From Phlyctochytrium arcticum (Eukaryota > Chytridiomycota > Chytridiomycetes > Chytridiales > Chytridiaceae): a stretch of 64,000 nt of DNA. The stretch lies in contig JAHLKI010000001.1 of the NCBI GenBank assembly GCA_025602905.1, forward strand, positions 2,108,001 through 2,172,000. The letters run 5' to 3'. The position numbers and the translations under genes are program-made. Positions within the stretch are counted from its first letter, which is position 1; each line of letters opens with the position of its first letter. Positions 23,645-33,733 of the stretch are shown one piece after another. Under the pieces are notes generated by a model that saw nothing but the letters and a program-made list of their open reading frames with translations, was not told where the DNA came from and ran no database searches.

Positions 23645-25058
23645 ATGATCTTGAAAGTATGGTGCAAAGATGATTGCCGTCGCTTCGTACTAGATCGTAC
23701 GGCATTGTCCTTGCAAAACATTCGGGACAAGGTTAGATTCCATGCCGCGACGTTCCCCCTTATATCAGAGACTGAAGGGCGTGGAACAGATCCAAGAGGC
23801 ATATCAATTTGAAGAGCCAGCAGCCAAACGATTTTTGGTCAAGTATGTTGACCCAGAGGGCGATCTCGTCACTGTTGTGACGGAGCAAGATATGGAGACC
23901 ATCGGTAAAGTTATTTGATCTTGACTGGGGCTCTGATGCAAGGTAACTGATCATTCAAGCAGTGAACAACGACGTCAAGAATGATGACTTGGCGGTCCTA
24001 AAGATTCATGTACACCTTCCAGCCCACGGCCGCAAGGTCTCTGAAGCCCACGCCGAGGAAATGTTTGAGTGTATCGCCAAGAGCGCTGAATGTGATTCTC
24101 GTATGAGCCGCCTTTATTCAGCGGATTCGGAAAGGATTTGAGAAACTAATGAAAATGTCAACAAGGATCCATTGCAGAGGGTGCCGGCGATGCAATGACT
24201 TCCCGGGAACAAGTGATGTTTGAGATGTTGAGAGACATTTCCTTATACATTTCAACTCGGGGTAAGCCTTTTTTCACCTTCAAGAAGAGTAACTTGCTGG
24301 ATATAACCGTCTTGTCATCTAGAAAAGTCACCAGTGCGTCAATGGGTATCCATGGAAAAGAATTTCATTGGTTTGTTCAACGTCGCTGTCAACTCAACAC
24401 AGGTAAATCCTGACATTTATGTTACAGCACCCGGTGCAAGTCCCAGTGCGCAAATCCAAGACACGGATCGATATGCTCGTCTCCGCGTCGGAGGCCAGTC
24501 TCATAGAACGGAAGATGTCGATCTTTGTGCTAGTCATGGTAGGAAGGGTCCCAGATGGTAGCAAGATGACTGGTGTGTCTAATTACAAAAACAGATTTGC
24601 AAACATGGTCCGTCGAGGATGTCTGCAAATGGCTGATCAGCACGGGCTTTGAAGATATCATTGCCATATTTAAAGGTGATTTGCGATTTCCATTCGTGTG
24701 TGCTTCTTCCAGACTCAGTATGGCGAATAGATCATGACATTACTGGGGAAGTGTTGCTAGCGCTAGGAAATGATACGTTGAAAGAAATGGTATAGCCACG
24801 CTGCGAACTGTCTCTCAGTTATAACTGATTGATTTATATGACCAGGGTGTCAATTCTACGGGAAAGCGAATCAAGCTCCTCAAGTGTATTGCGGAATTAA
24901 AAGGGTTGAATGTTGCAGGTCACCTTACAAGCAGCCGTCCGTCCTCAGGGCAAGGCAGTTCGCCAGTCTATGGGAGTCTCAAGAGTGAGGTGGAGAGTGC
25001 AGCTGCAAAGGATACCGCGTCCAAACTTCGCGCGTTGTTTGGAGGAGTGGAAGCGTAG
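23645..25058 (+). CDS. PB1-SAM domain protein
   Basis: Eight exons (23645-23731, 23790-23904, 23963-24100, 24166-24261, 24323-24538, 24595-24675, 24731-24789, 24846-25058) give 334 residues. Residues 1-85 are a PB1 domain: a basic first strand (MILKVWCKDDCRRFVL), then RFLVKYVDPEGDL and the OPCA acidic motif DPEGDLVTVVTEQDME. Having both a basic cluster and OPCA makes it a type I/II PB1, able to chain head to tail. Residues 221-283 are a SAM domain (TWSVEDVCKWL, GFEDIIAIFKDHDITGEVLLALG, TLKEMGVNSTGKRIKLLKCI). The tail is short and Ser-rich. Both domains are known interaction or polymerisation modules, so a signalling scaffold is likely, but I know no characterised protein with just this pair. 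The gene starts 397 bp from the divergent CCHC-WD40 gene. Confidence 0.85.
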
Positions 25059-25186
25059 ATACGAATCAAAAGTGTGTACATATTGGATATGATCGAAGAT
25101 TTCCGGATATTTTATTTACAAAAAGAAAGATGATTCATGTGCGAGACAATGCGAAATATACAAAGATGGGGCTTGGGGGTATACAA

Positions 25187-25828
25187 CTACTTTGACGACT
25201 CTGTGTCCTTCTTGGTCTGGTTGCCATATCCGGTGGCACTTTTGGCTGCATCCAATGAAGCTCCCCCGACACCGGCGGCAGCTCCGACGGCGGCACCAGT
25301 CAAAGTGGCAGCACCCTGAATAGCTTGTCCGGCGAGTCCCGTGGCCAAGTTGTAAGCGGATCCAGCGACTCCAGCTGCCGAGCCGACGCCGGCTGCAGTG
25401 GCTTGAACGCCAGTGTCGATGACTTGAGCGGTAATGCCTACGGCAGAGTCGGCAATGTTGCTAATACCAGCTGAAGGGTTGGCGGCACCTTCGCGGTAGG
25501 CAGCGCCGGCATGGTCTGACAATGTGGTTCCTGCACCTCCAAAGGGCTTGGCCGTTTCTTTTGCACTGTCAGCGGCAGCGCGAGCGGCCTGACCCGTCTT
25601 GTCTGTGACGACTTCGGTTGCTCCGTATGCGGCATTGGAAGCTTGGTTGTAGGCGCCGCGGGCCGCATCGGCAGCAGATGCACCCGTGTTTTGCGCTTGC
25701 TGCTGTGCTTCGCTGCCGGCCTGGCGGGCCTTGTCTGCTACGTTCTACAGCGTATACTTCTGTCAGTGGGGATTGCTCTTTTGCTGTCAAGTTTCCATTC
25801 TGATGCATACCTGTGTTGTGGAGGACAT
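25187..25828 (-). CDS. LEA-like Ala/Gly-rich small protein
   Basis: Two exons (25828-25811 and 25744-25187; 66-nt intron) give 191 residues, built almost wholly of Ala, Gly, Ser, Thr, Gln and charged residues. The N-terminal half has degenerate 11-mer periodicity (KARQAGSEAQQQAQ, AARAAADSAKETAK), as in group 3 LEA proteins; the C-terminal half is Gly/Ala-Val-rich (GAAVGAAAGVGGASL). LEA-type proteins protect cells against drying and heat by forming amphipathic helices. Only the first exon (six codons) is split off. A TATA box and tandem repeats lie just upstream. Its faint similarity could also fit other low-complexity stress proteins, so family assignment is tentative, but the gene itself is convincing. 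Confidence 0.75.
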
Positions 25829-25851
25829 GTTTTTTGTGCCTGATTTCTTGA

Positions 25852-25918
25852 TTTCTGGAGTTCTGGAGTTCTGGAGTTCTGGAGTCTGAGTGTCGGATGC
25901 TGAATGCTGAATGCTGAG
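25852..25918. repeat. tandem repeats in the leader of the LEA-like gene
   Basis: About four copies of the 9-bp unit TTCTGGAGT at 25852-25887, followed by three copies of ATGCTGA at 25897-25918. They lie between the TATA box (25943-25950) and the ATG (25828) of the minus-strand LEA-like gene, so they are probably in its 5' leader. Confidence 0.8.
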
Positions 25919-25942
25919 GAGAATTCGCGATGTCCAGCCTCC

Positions 25943-25950
25943 TTTTTATA
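25943..25950 (-). promoter_or_regulatory. TATA box of the LEA-like gene
   Basis: TATAAAAA on the minus strand, 115 bp upstream of the ATG of the LEA-like gene. A strong TATA suits an inducible stress gene. Confidence 0.5.
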
Positions 25951-26924
25951 TTCGCGGCGGCGGAGATAAAAAAGTCTGGGAAAAAACGGGGGGGTCGTGC
26001 ACGGGGAATGACATCACTGGCCCCCCACACTTGCACATGCCAGCGACCCAAAAGCCGCCTTCTTTTCGAGAATCAGGAGAATCACCCATTTCCTTTATTA
26101 GTAAGCGTCGCCATTGCCTGGCCATTGCAAGATACGGGATGCATCGCGCCATCAGGCGGTCCCCGAGGCGGATCGTACCGGGAATGCCTAAATCTCTGGG
26201 GTGCTAGGCTTCCGGCTCCCTCCGACACACAAACTATTACATGAGAGAAATAACAGGCGGGATGTTTAAAAGGGACGAGGCTGTCAGTCTGATGGAATTT
26301 TGGCCGCCTGTCAGTTGGCATCCCCGTTCTAGCCGTTCTACCCACCCGAACTGACGCGTCGCGTCGAGAGAAACGCCTGCCAAAAACGAATTCGTCGACG
26401 CGTCAAAGTGTGGCTGGATCCGCCATGGAGTCGCCCTCCAACCATTGTCCGATGTCCGATTGCTTTGTTGATTTTGGCGGAAATGTACGCGAAAAGCTTC
26501 GAAAACGCCTCTGCTCATTCAACTCCGCACCATCTCTCATCTCGGACTTTCGGACCTCGAGTCCTCAATACAGAAAACGACCTCAGGGTCCAGCAGCAGC
26601 AGCAGCAGCGACATACGCAAGACAGAGTTCCCGACACGGACCCCAGCAAGTCGCATCTCAATCACCGTTCACTGTACTCTAGAGCGCACTCCGTACGCGT
26701 GAACCGAGCTGATCCCCCACTGCAGTTCCAACGTGAAAAGTGGGCCATACCTATCAAGATTCCCTTGGATTTCCTTGGTATGTGAGTCTGCATTGCTCTT
26801 TCGTTATTAAAAAGTCAAGACTGAGGCCTTTCCAGACAGCAAGCAGGGACTCCTGACGACGTTTCCCTTCCCATACGATCGTCGGTGAAGCTGGGTGTCC
26901 GGCAGGACCGGCCGTGGCTGGGCA
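25951..26924. other. divergent intergenic region, no supported gene
   Basis: Shared upstream region of the LEA-like gene (minus) and the homeodomain gene (plus). It contains a (CAG)5 run at 26593-26609 and several ACGCGTC/GTCGACGCGTC words (26350-26400). Plus-strand frames across it end before the homeodomain start and look like leader sequence. No separate gene supported. Confidence 0.5.
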
Positions 26925-29307
26925 ATGAGTTGCCAAGCAGCCATACAACCGAAACCCAGTACGTCTACCGCGGTGGAAATTGTTGATCTGGACCACTATG
27001 AACGTAAGTGTGACTAAACATCTGCCGGACGGCTCTCTAATTGTATCTGCCCCACATTTAGCAACCATCGCCATTGACAACGACACTTCTACAAGCGTGA
27101 CGGGGCAGAATGGTGCTGTCCCTCCTCTGCAGCTGAATCTCCCGTTACCCGCAACAGGCAGAGTTGGCCGAAGCAGCCCCGATACTGGTTGGTGCTTGGG
27201 ATATCCAGAGATTTTGTTCCCTCGCTAAACTTTTGTCTGCTCAGCAACAGCACCGGATATTGACAATGGTGGTCTCACATTCGTCAACGGATATAACCCT
27301 AACCGCGAAAAAAAGCGTCGTCAAATTATCAACCGGCAGCAACTGGAAGTACTGCACGCCGAGTTCTTGAAGAATAATCTCCCCGAAAAAAATGCACGAC
27401 TGGCGCTGGCCAACAAACTCAACATTCCAGAGCGCCAAATTGCCATCTGGTTTCAAAACAAGCGTAAATCAGTGAGGGAAAGGGGTCTCGAAGCAGCATT
27501 TGCGGTTCGTACCCCAGCTCCCCCTAACCCCAGTAGATCCCAGATACCACAAAATGTTTCTCGGTCCAATCCTGTTCGGCGTCAATCTCAGAAAGAGAAT
27601 CGACAACCATCGCCAGCTCCTCCCCGTCAATCCCACGTTCACACTGCCCCCGCCCCCTTGCCAAATCCTTCAATGCCTACCACCGCCAGTATAGCTTCGA
27701 CCCTGGCTGACCCTTCCAACTCATTACTGACCTCTATCCTGACGGCCTACTTCAAAGCCAGCATGACCACATCAGCGGCCAGACTGCAAGCCGGTCCTAG
27801 ACCTCCTTTGGCGGATATCTCTCAACAATTTGCCATGTCCGGAAGCCGAACCCCAATCCGGCGACCGCAGTCTCAGGATGTTATTGACGTGACCAGTCCC
27901 GAGCAGCCTCCGCGCCCATCACTCCCTGAGGCACCCATCATATTGGACAGTCCGCCCCAACAGAACAATAATCTCCGCTCGTCGCGCTATATCACCCGGT
28001 CCATATTAAGTACGCCACCAAGGCGACACACATCGTCGCATCGCACTGCATTACATCGCACTAGTCCAATTCAAAGGAGAGCCGACGTGAGCCCATCATT
28101 TTCCGATATATTCAGCCCATCAGATTTGGACAATCCAGCCTTTGCTGGTGCGTTGCGACAAACAGATTTTCTCAGTGCTTCCTCGCCACCTAGGCGTTCA
28201 ACTCACAGACAGCGCGATACGCGCCAACCCCAATCAAGCATCGGGATAAGCCGGCCTTTGGACCGTCCCTCAAAGACAAGCCTGAAACGCACCCGATCCC
28301 CTGAAAACGTCATTGTTATTGACGAAGACTTATTGAATTCCCCTACCCGTAGAGTATGCTCTAAACGTCCCAAGTTGACGTTGACTGATGCTGATGATAA
28401 GGAAAATCAACCTCCGGGCTCGGAAATTGTCGATTTGATGTCTTCCCCAGGCCGCCTGGAGGACACCCACTGCAATCCCCAATCCCCGCGATTGGACGAG
28501 CATGACGTGCATGAGCAGTTGGATCAAGACTGGAGCTGGATCTTGGATTCTCCCGGTCGACGGCGCCACCTAAGATGCGAATCTGAGGATGGGCATGACG
28601 ATCTTGAATTTGGGGAACACTCGTCGAGCGACACGGGCCAGGACTGGAGTGACTTGGCATCTAGTAGCGTCGGAGCGCTGGATAATTTATTTGGTGACGA
28701 GTATGATTTCGAAGTCGAGGGGGATGAGGATACCCGTGAGTTATTAGAAAGTGAAGGCCGCTTTGACCAAGGATTAGATGCATTTTTGGATTGGACTGAA
28801 CCGATGGGGATCACCGATGTGACGGGTGGGTTGCTGAACTTTCAAGACGGCGAGGGGGCGATGGCCCATCAAGAGGAGCCAAGGGCCCATGGTCTCGTTT
28901 CAGACACTGGAAACGCGGAAAACATCGATAGCCTGTTACAACCACCCGACTTGGGCGCACTCCTCTCTACATCTCCTGCTCACCCCTCTACCCCATCTGC
29001 AAAATTAGCCGATGCTCTTTTCGGCGCCCCAAGCGTGGAAACTTCCCCCACCGCAGTCAACAACAGCCATCTCGATTCCCTCATGAATGATTTTACAGTT
29101 GGGCTGGAAAAGTCACCAGCGCCATCAGGCAGCTTTTTGGGAGACGAGGAATTACTGTTTAGCGAATTTGACCCACTGCCTAATGATTTTATGAACGACA
29201 AGTGGGCCACGCCCCTCAACTCGGATCCACACGCTCCCTCGGCATCGTTTGGGCACGGACATGGCGTAGGAGCAGCATCAAACTGCGTCCAGTCTTCACT
29301 ATTTTAA
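26925..29307 (+). CDS. homeodomain transcription factor
   Basis: Three exons (26925-27003, 27062-27187, 27245-29307) give 755 residues with 57-58-nt introns. The homeodomain spans about residues 90-149: basic N-terminal arm REKKRRQIINRQQ, helix 1 LEVLHAEFLKNN, helix 2 ARLALANKLNI, and recognition helix ERQIAIWFQNKRKSVRER with W137, F138 and N140 (homeodomain positions 48, 49, 51) intact. It is a typical 60-residue domain without a three-residue (TALE) insertion. The remaining 600 residues are Ser/Pro-rich and then acidic with no other domain, resembling a disordered transactivation region. It should bind DNA in the nucleus as a regulator; targets cannot be told from sequence. The chosen start gives an in-frame first exon; an upstream exon is not excluded. 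Confidence 0.88.
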
Positions 29308-30302
29308 GGACCACTCAATTGTGCATAATCTAAGCTCGCTGTAGCTTCTTCATATGTATTTCATGTCTTTCCAAAGAGAAAGGACCAGCTTCAATATCTA
29401 TCCACAGTGAACCTATTCATATAACGTTGTTTTTGATATGCCAATATCGGTCAATCCGCGACGCGTCAGGCACACGAACGCGAGCTGACTTGCCCCTGGT
29501 CCTTTGGGACGCATGTTCGTGATGCGCGGCAAGCTGCTACATTGTTTCAGAGCCTGCGCAGATGCGCAGAAGGGAATTGACGTAGCTTTGTAGGATTTAA
29601 AGTTCAGCATTGAATATGATCTGGAAGAGCTTTGGTACTAATGTGCAGCGCATATTGATTTGCAAGGTCCCCCAAGGCCAAATCAGAGTGCTGGGGCCAA
29701 GACTTTGTTGAGCTTACCGGACAAGACATTGGATGAGATATATGCCATTAAAAGGAGCATATGGAACCCCAGGTGCACTCCGTTATCACGATACAGAAGT
29801 TAATTTGCCGCGCATTACATTAATGGGAGAATCACCTTCGAAACAGCACTTCACAAATACATCTGGTATATTGGACCTCCTGATGATTTTCATTCATGAG
29901 AAAGCTATGTAATGATTGTAATCTGTTGGAGGTGAATGTGACCCGACACTGGCTCAGACCGAGTCGGGGGGGCAAAGGATGATATGTTGACTTAGGTATA
30001 GGGCAAAGCGTCTAATTTGGAGTTTTGTTTCGAAAGAGGTCCCGGTCGAAGAGTTCCCTCAGAGTTCCCTCGCTTCAAATCCAACTGACATTAAATATCC
30101 AGACGACTTTGGCGCCGCCCCGTTGTATATAGTCTATACTTTCCATATAGGTACTTACTCGTCATAGTAAGTTTGCCGCAGAGTTCATTTGAGAGATATT
30201 TCGACAAACCAAGACCGACAACAACCGGCACCATAAGTTAAAACGACGGGGGGTTATCCATAGTACCGTACTAGTATCATAGCCGTCTTGTCGCCGTTAC
30301 AG
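29308..30302. other. intergenic region, no supported gene
   Basis: About 1 kb between the homeodomain gene and the next gene. Only short frames; no motif or RNA gene seen. It should contain the promoter and possibly an undetected first exon of the following gene. Confidence 0.45.
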
Positions 30303-32186
30303 CGCCGTGGTCCAAAGTCTTGCCAGGAATCACAAAGGATTTCACCGTCACAACAGCCGCTACTCCGCCTGTGGCTCGTCAAAAGCCAACACTCTTGGCC
30401 ACTTTTTTTCCTCAACTACTCGAGTATCATACGACAACTCTCGTTATTACTGACCGCCGCTAGCAGTCAGCACGCATCAAGTCCATATATCATTGTTCAA
30501 GGACCGCCACGAACCCTTTGCGCAAGCAAACCCAGCTGCAATTTTGCGCTTAGAGACTCAAGAGAAGAAACTTATCGATAACCTGATCTCTGTGGTGAAA
30601 AACGAGCATTCTTTCAAGCATTGTTGGAGGGTACCCTCGCAAGATCCGTCCTTGACGGCCCAATTGCAAGATCCGACATCCTAGAGAGTGTATACCAGTG
30701 CACCTCAAGTAGAAAGCAAGGCAGTCATGGTGGTCGAGTCCGCACCTCGTCAATTAGGGGAATTGCGCATTGATACCGATACCGGTCTACGTCGCTTGTC
30801 AGCGGGTCAACTCTCTGGAGGTTCTCCATCGTCGGCGTCAAGACGAAATAGTTCCCGCGGTGATTGTAAGTTGGTCAACGCCCTGTTGATAGTCATTGGA
30901 CTGGTTTCTCACAGCACACGCACAATTTCTTAGACTTTTCAAGCAGCGCATTTGTCCCCCAGGTGCCTCCAATGTTTGATACAAAGAAAGATCCGATGGA
31001 CTTTCTGAACGCTTTGCAGTCGTATCTTGCTGTCCCAACTCCCCCCACGATCCCCGCCCGTCGCTCCATGCCCGCGGCAGCTCCTTCTAGCGAAGTTGCG
31101 CTTAAAATGAAAGATTGGATGAGTGCTCTTCAACCCGACAGTCAGTTACCAGTCATGACTGCACCTTCCAACCCCCCTAGGCAGACAGTACGCCCCCGCG
31201 CAAATTCAGAGGGAAATGCGCTTAGATCACATCCCGCGCGCAAATCATCCCCTACTGGATTGATCTCCTCCTCCTATCAAAGCGGGCCCGCGAAAGCCAC
31301 GGCTCAATCCAGTTCGTTAATAGCGATGCTCGACGCCAAAATCGCGGAAATAAATGCTGATTTGGTCTCATTCGAGGGGCCTCCTGCTCCTAAATCAGGA
31401 CCGCAAACTGTACGAAAGCGCGCCCCGTCTGCACCCGCCGCGAGCTCTGCGGGACGACACTCGAACGACGATACCCTGCCAAGTCTCATTGACATCTCTC
31501 GCTCATCTAGCTCATCTTCCCATGCATCTAGTTCATCATCATCGCCATCCCCTGAAATCCCTCCCTCGCCATTAACTGGCCAGGGACGTCGGACGAAATC
31601 TTATGACCAACAAACTGGTTTCCCACCACAGCCGCGGGTTCCATCTGTCACACCCACAACGCTTCGCCTCCGCACACTCTCAAATCCGCTCTCAACTTTA
31701 CCGGAGGAGCAAGCATTGCCATTAGAGGTCACAGCTTTACCTACCAGCCTTTTGAGTCGTCCGTTGCCCCCTCCACCGCGGCTGGCTGTTTCGTCCCCGC
31801 GTGAACTCCCGACTGTGACTAAATCTTCATCAAAGGGTTACTCCTTTCCCTCATCAACGCCATTCTTGTCACCCCCATCTTCTCCCACATCACCTTATAT
31901 TTCCGCGCGAAGAATGGACCTGAGCCCGCGTCAGCAGAGCCCCACACAATCGCCTAGTTCGAGCACAACCTCATCAAGTCGCAACAGCCTTCATGTTGCC
32001 CCACCCAGAGTTCACTCCCTTGGCGTCGTTTCCTCTAGACTGTCACACGCATCCGCTTCCTCGTCCACATCCTCGTCTCCATCGTCCTCTCGGGCTATAC
32101 CCATCCCGTATTCGAGTTCCTCTGTTTCACCCAGCTACATTGCGCCCGTACGAGGGGTGAGCGTAGGCACTGGCTCACAATTTTGA
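30303..32186 (+). CDS. unrecognised Ser/Pro-rich protein, 5' end unresolved
   Basis: Four joined exons (from about 30303 to 30442, 30502-30630, 30685-30865, 30934-32186) keep frame through introns of 54-68 nt. The first part is helical and well ordered (PTLLATFFPQLLEYHTTTL joined to DRHEPFAQANPAAILRLETQ, then EKKLIDNLISVVKNEHSF). The remaining 400 residues are disordered and dominated by Ser, Pro and Arg, with LLSRPLPPPPRL-type proline stretches that could bind SH3 domains. No ATG was found in frame at the 5' end: a TAG lies at 30272, so either an upstream exon exists or translation starts at the first internal ATG (30727). I do not recognise the family and assign no function. Confidence 0.6.
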
Positions 32187-33733
32187 AGGTGATTGACCTC
32201 TGGCTCTCATACTATGTATTCAACATTTGTCGTTTTGCAACTACTGTACATTTGGTGGGAAAATTTGTAATTATTAAATTTTGGCAGCCTGGAGATAGAA
32301 TTCAATTTTCATGAGTAAGCGTAAGACTGACAGAACATGAATCTTACAAGTGGACAATTTCCTATCAATTCAAGATTTGATCGTCATTTGTGTATGGTGC
32401 TTTTATGCTACTGTAGTCGAGCGTCCCGGTGTATATGTGCAATTGAACCTTACCCCAATTTTGACTTTTGACACGGTTGAACTTGAAGATGGTCCATAAT
32501 GCCTCAGGCCACTACCGTTTCGGCAAACACTCAAACATCACTGATACGGATTCCGCCTAGGAATCCGCCGGTCGATTCAAAGGTTGGGTACGCTCCGTTC
32601 AAACAATCATATCACAGTCGGAACATCCATTACGGACAATCAGATATGGGTCGTACCATTCGTAATGGCAGGACTTTCCAGATGGATGATTCGACCTAGA
32701 TCGTGAACGAAATGCTAGATGTCATCCAGTCTTCATGATTCATCGGTCCATCGGTCCGTCGGATGCACGCCGGAATTTCACCGCCGCCGGTAGGCGTTTT
32801 ATCGCTGGGTCCTACCGTCGTGCGTCCGCCAACCAAACAGTCCGACTCGGCCCCAGGCTTTCCTGCTCCCATACTTTTTGATGGAAGCGGCTCGGCCCAG
32901 ATGATAGTGTATCGTCCAATAATTTCCACGGCGCAAGCAGATCTCCGATGCCTGCTCCGATGCCTGCTCCGATGCCAGGTTGAAGCAACGAGCTCAAGAA
33001 TGGGCGTAAACAAACAGAATGGAATGGATGGGATGAAGAGGGATACCTGGATCCTGCTGCTGCTCCGTCCAGACATTTACCAGGCTGCCGTGCATATGAC
33101 ATTACGAGTAACCAGCGCTGTGCACGATTCGCACCGGCTAATAGAAGCAAGACCAAGCCCTGGTGTTTTTTCCCTGGTTTTTTTCCTGCCGACTCTGTCT
33201 GCTAAAAGGATCTTCGGCCCCCGACAGAAAGTAAAGTCCATACATACTCACCCCGAGCCTATCCACCGCCGGTACGAGTAGATATCTGCACGAACTCCAA
33301 GTTTTGCACGGCGGGATTGGCCAAGAATTGCGGGGCCGACAGAATTCCCAAGGCCCTGGACGGACGGCGGCCTCCGAGATCTGGTTATAAACAAGGCCTC
33401 AGTTAGCCCCTGGTGCCTTGCTTGCCCTCCTGCTTTTTGCAACAGCCGCAATTCCATTCGCAAGTTTTCCCGGTATCCAAAATATCTCTTGTTGTGGTAA
33501 GTAACAGTAATCCCGTTCCGATGTGATTGTGCTCCTGACTGACCGATCCGGATCTTTATCACAGCCAGCCTGTCGAGAGGACGGATCTGGGCCGGATCGG
33601 CTGGTCGATTCAAACAAAGTCCGCAGTAAAACACCTTTTACAAAGGCAATTTGGGTACTCGGACCGAACCTCCAGGGAAAAACGCTGAGGGTGGAAGCAA
33701 GAAAACATCGTGGAGGAACGGGTTCTCGCAAGC
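32187..33733. other. intergenic region with a 12-bp tandem repeat
   Basis: About 1.5 kb without a convincing gene. A 67-codon frame starts at 32499 but has no support; it contains the palindrome CGGATTCC-GCCTA-GGAATCCG. Around 32946-32978 the unit CCGATGCCTGCT repeats nearly three times. The region probably holds the promoter and leader of the 1513-aa gene. Confidence 0.45.

Noticed and set aside
26408..26785. 125-codon Gln-rich plus-strand frame upstream of the homeodomain gene
   Set aside because: Its Gln run comes from a (CAG)5 repeat; it lacks a compatible splice into the homeodomain exon and looks like leader sequence.
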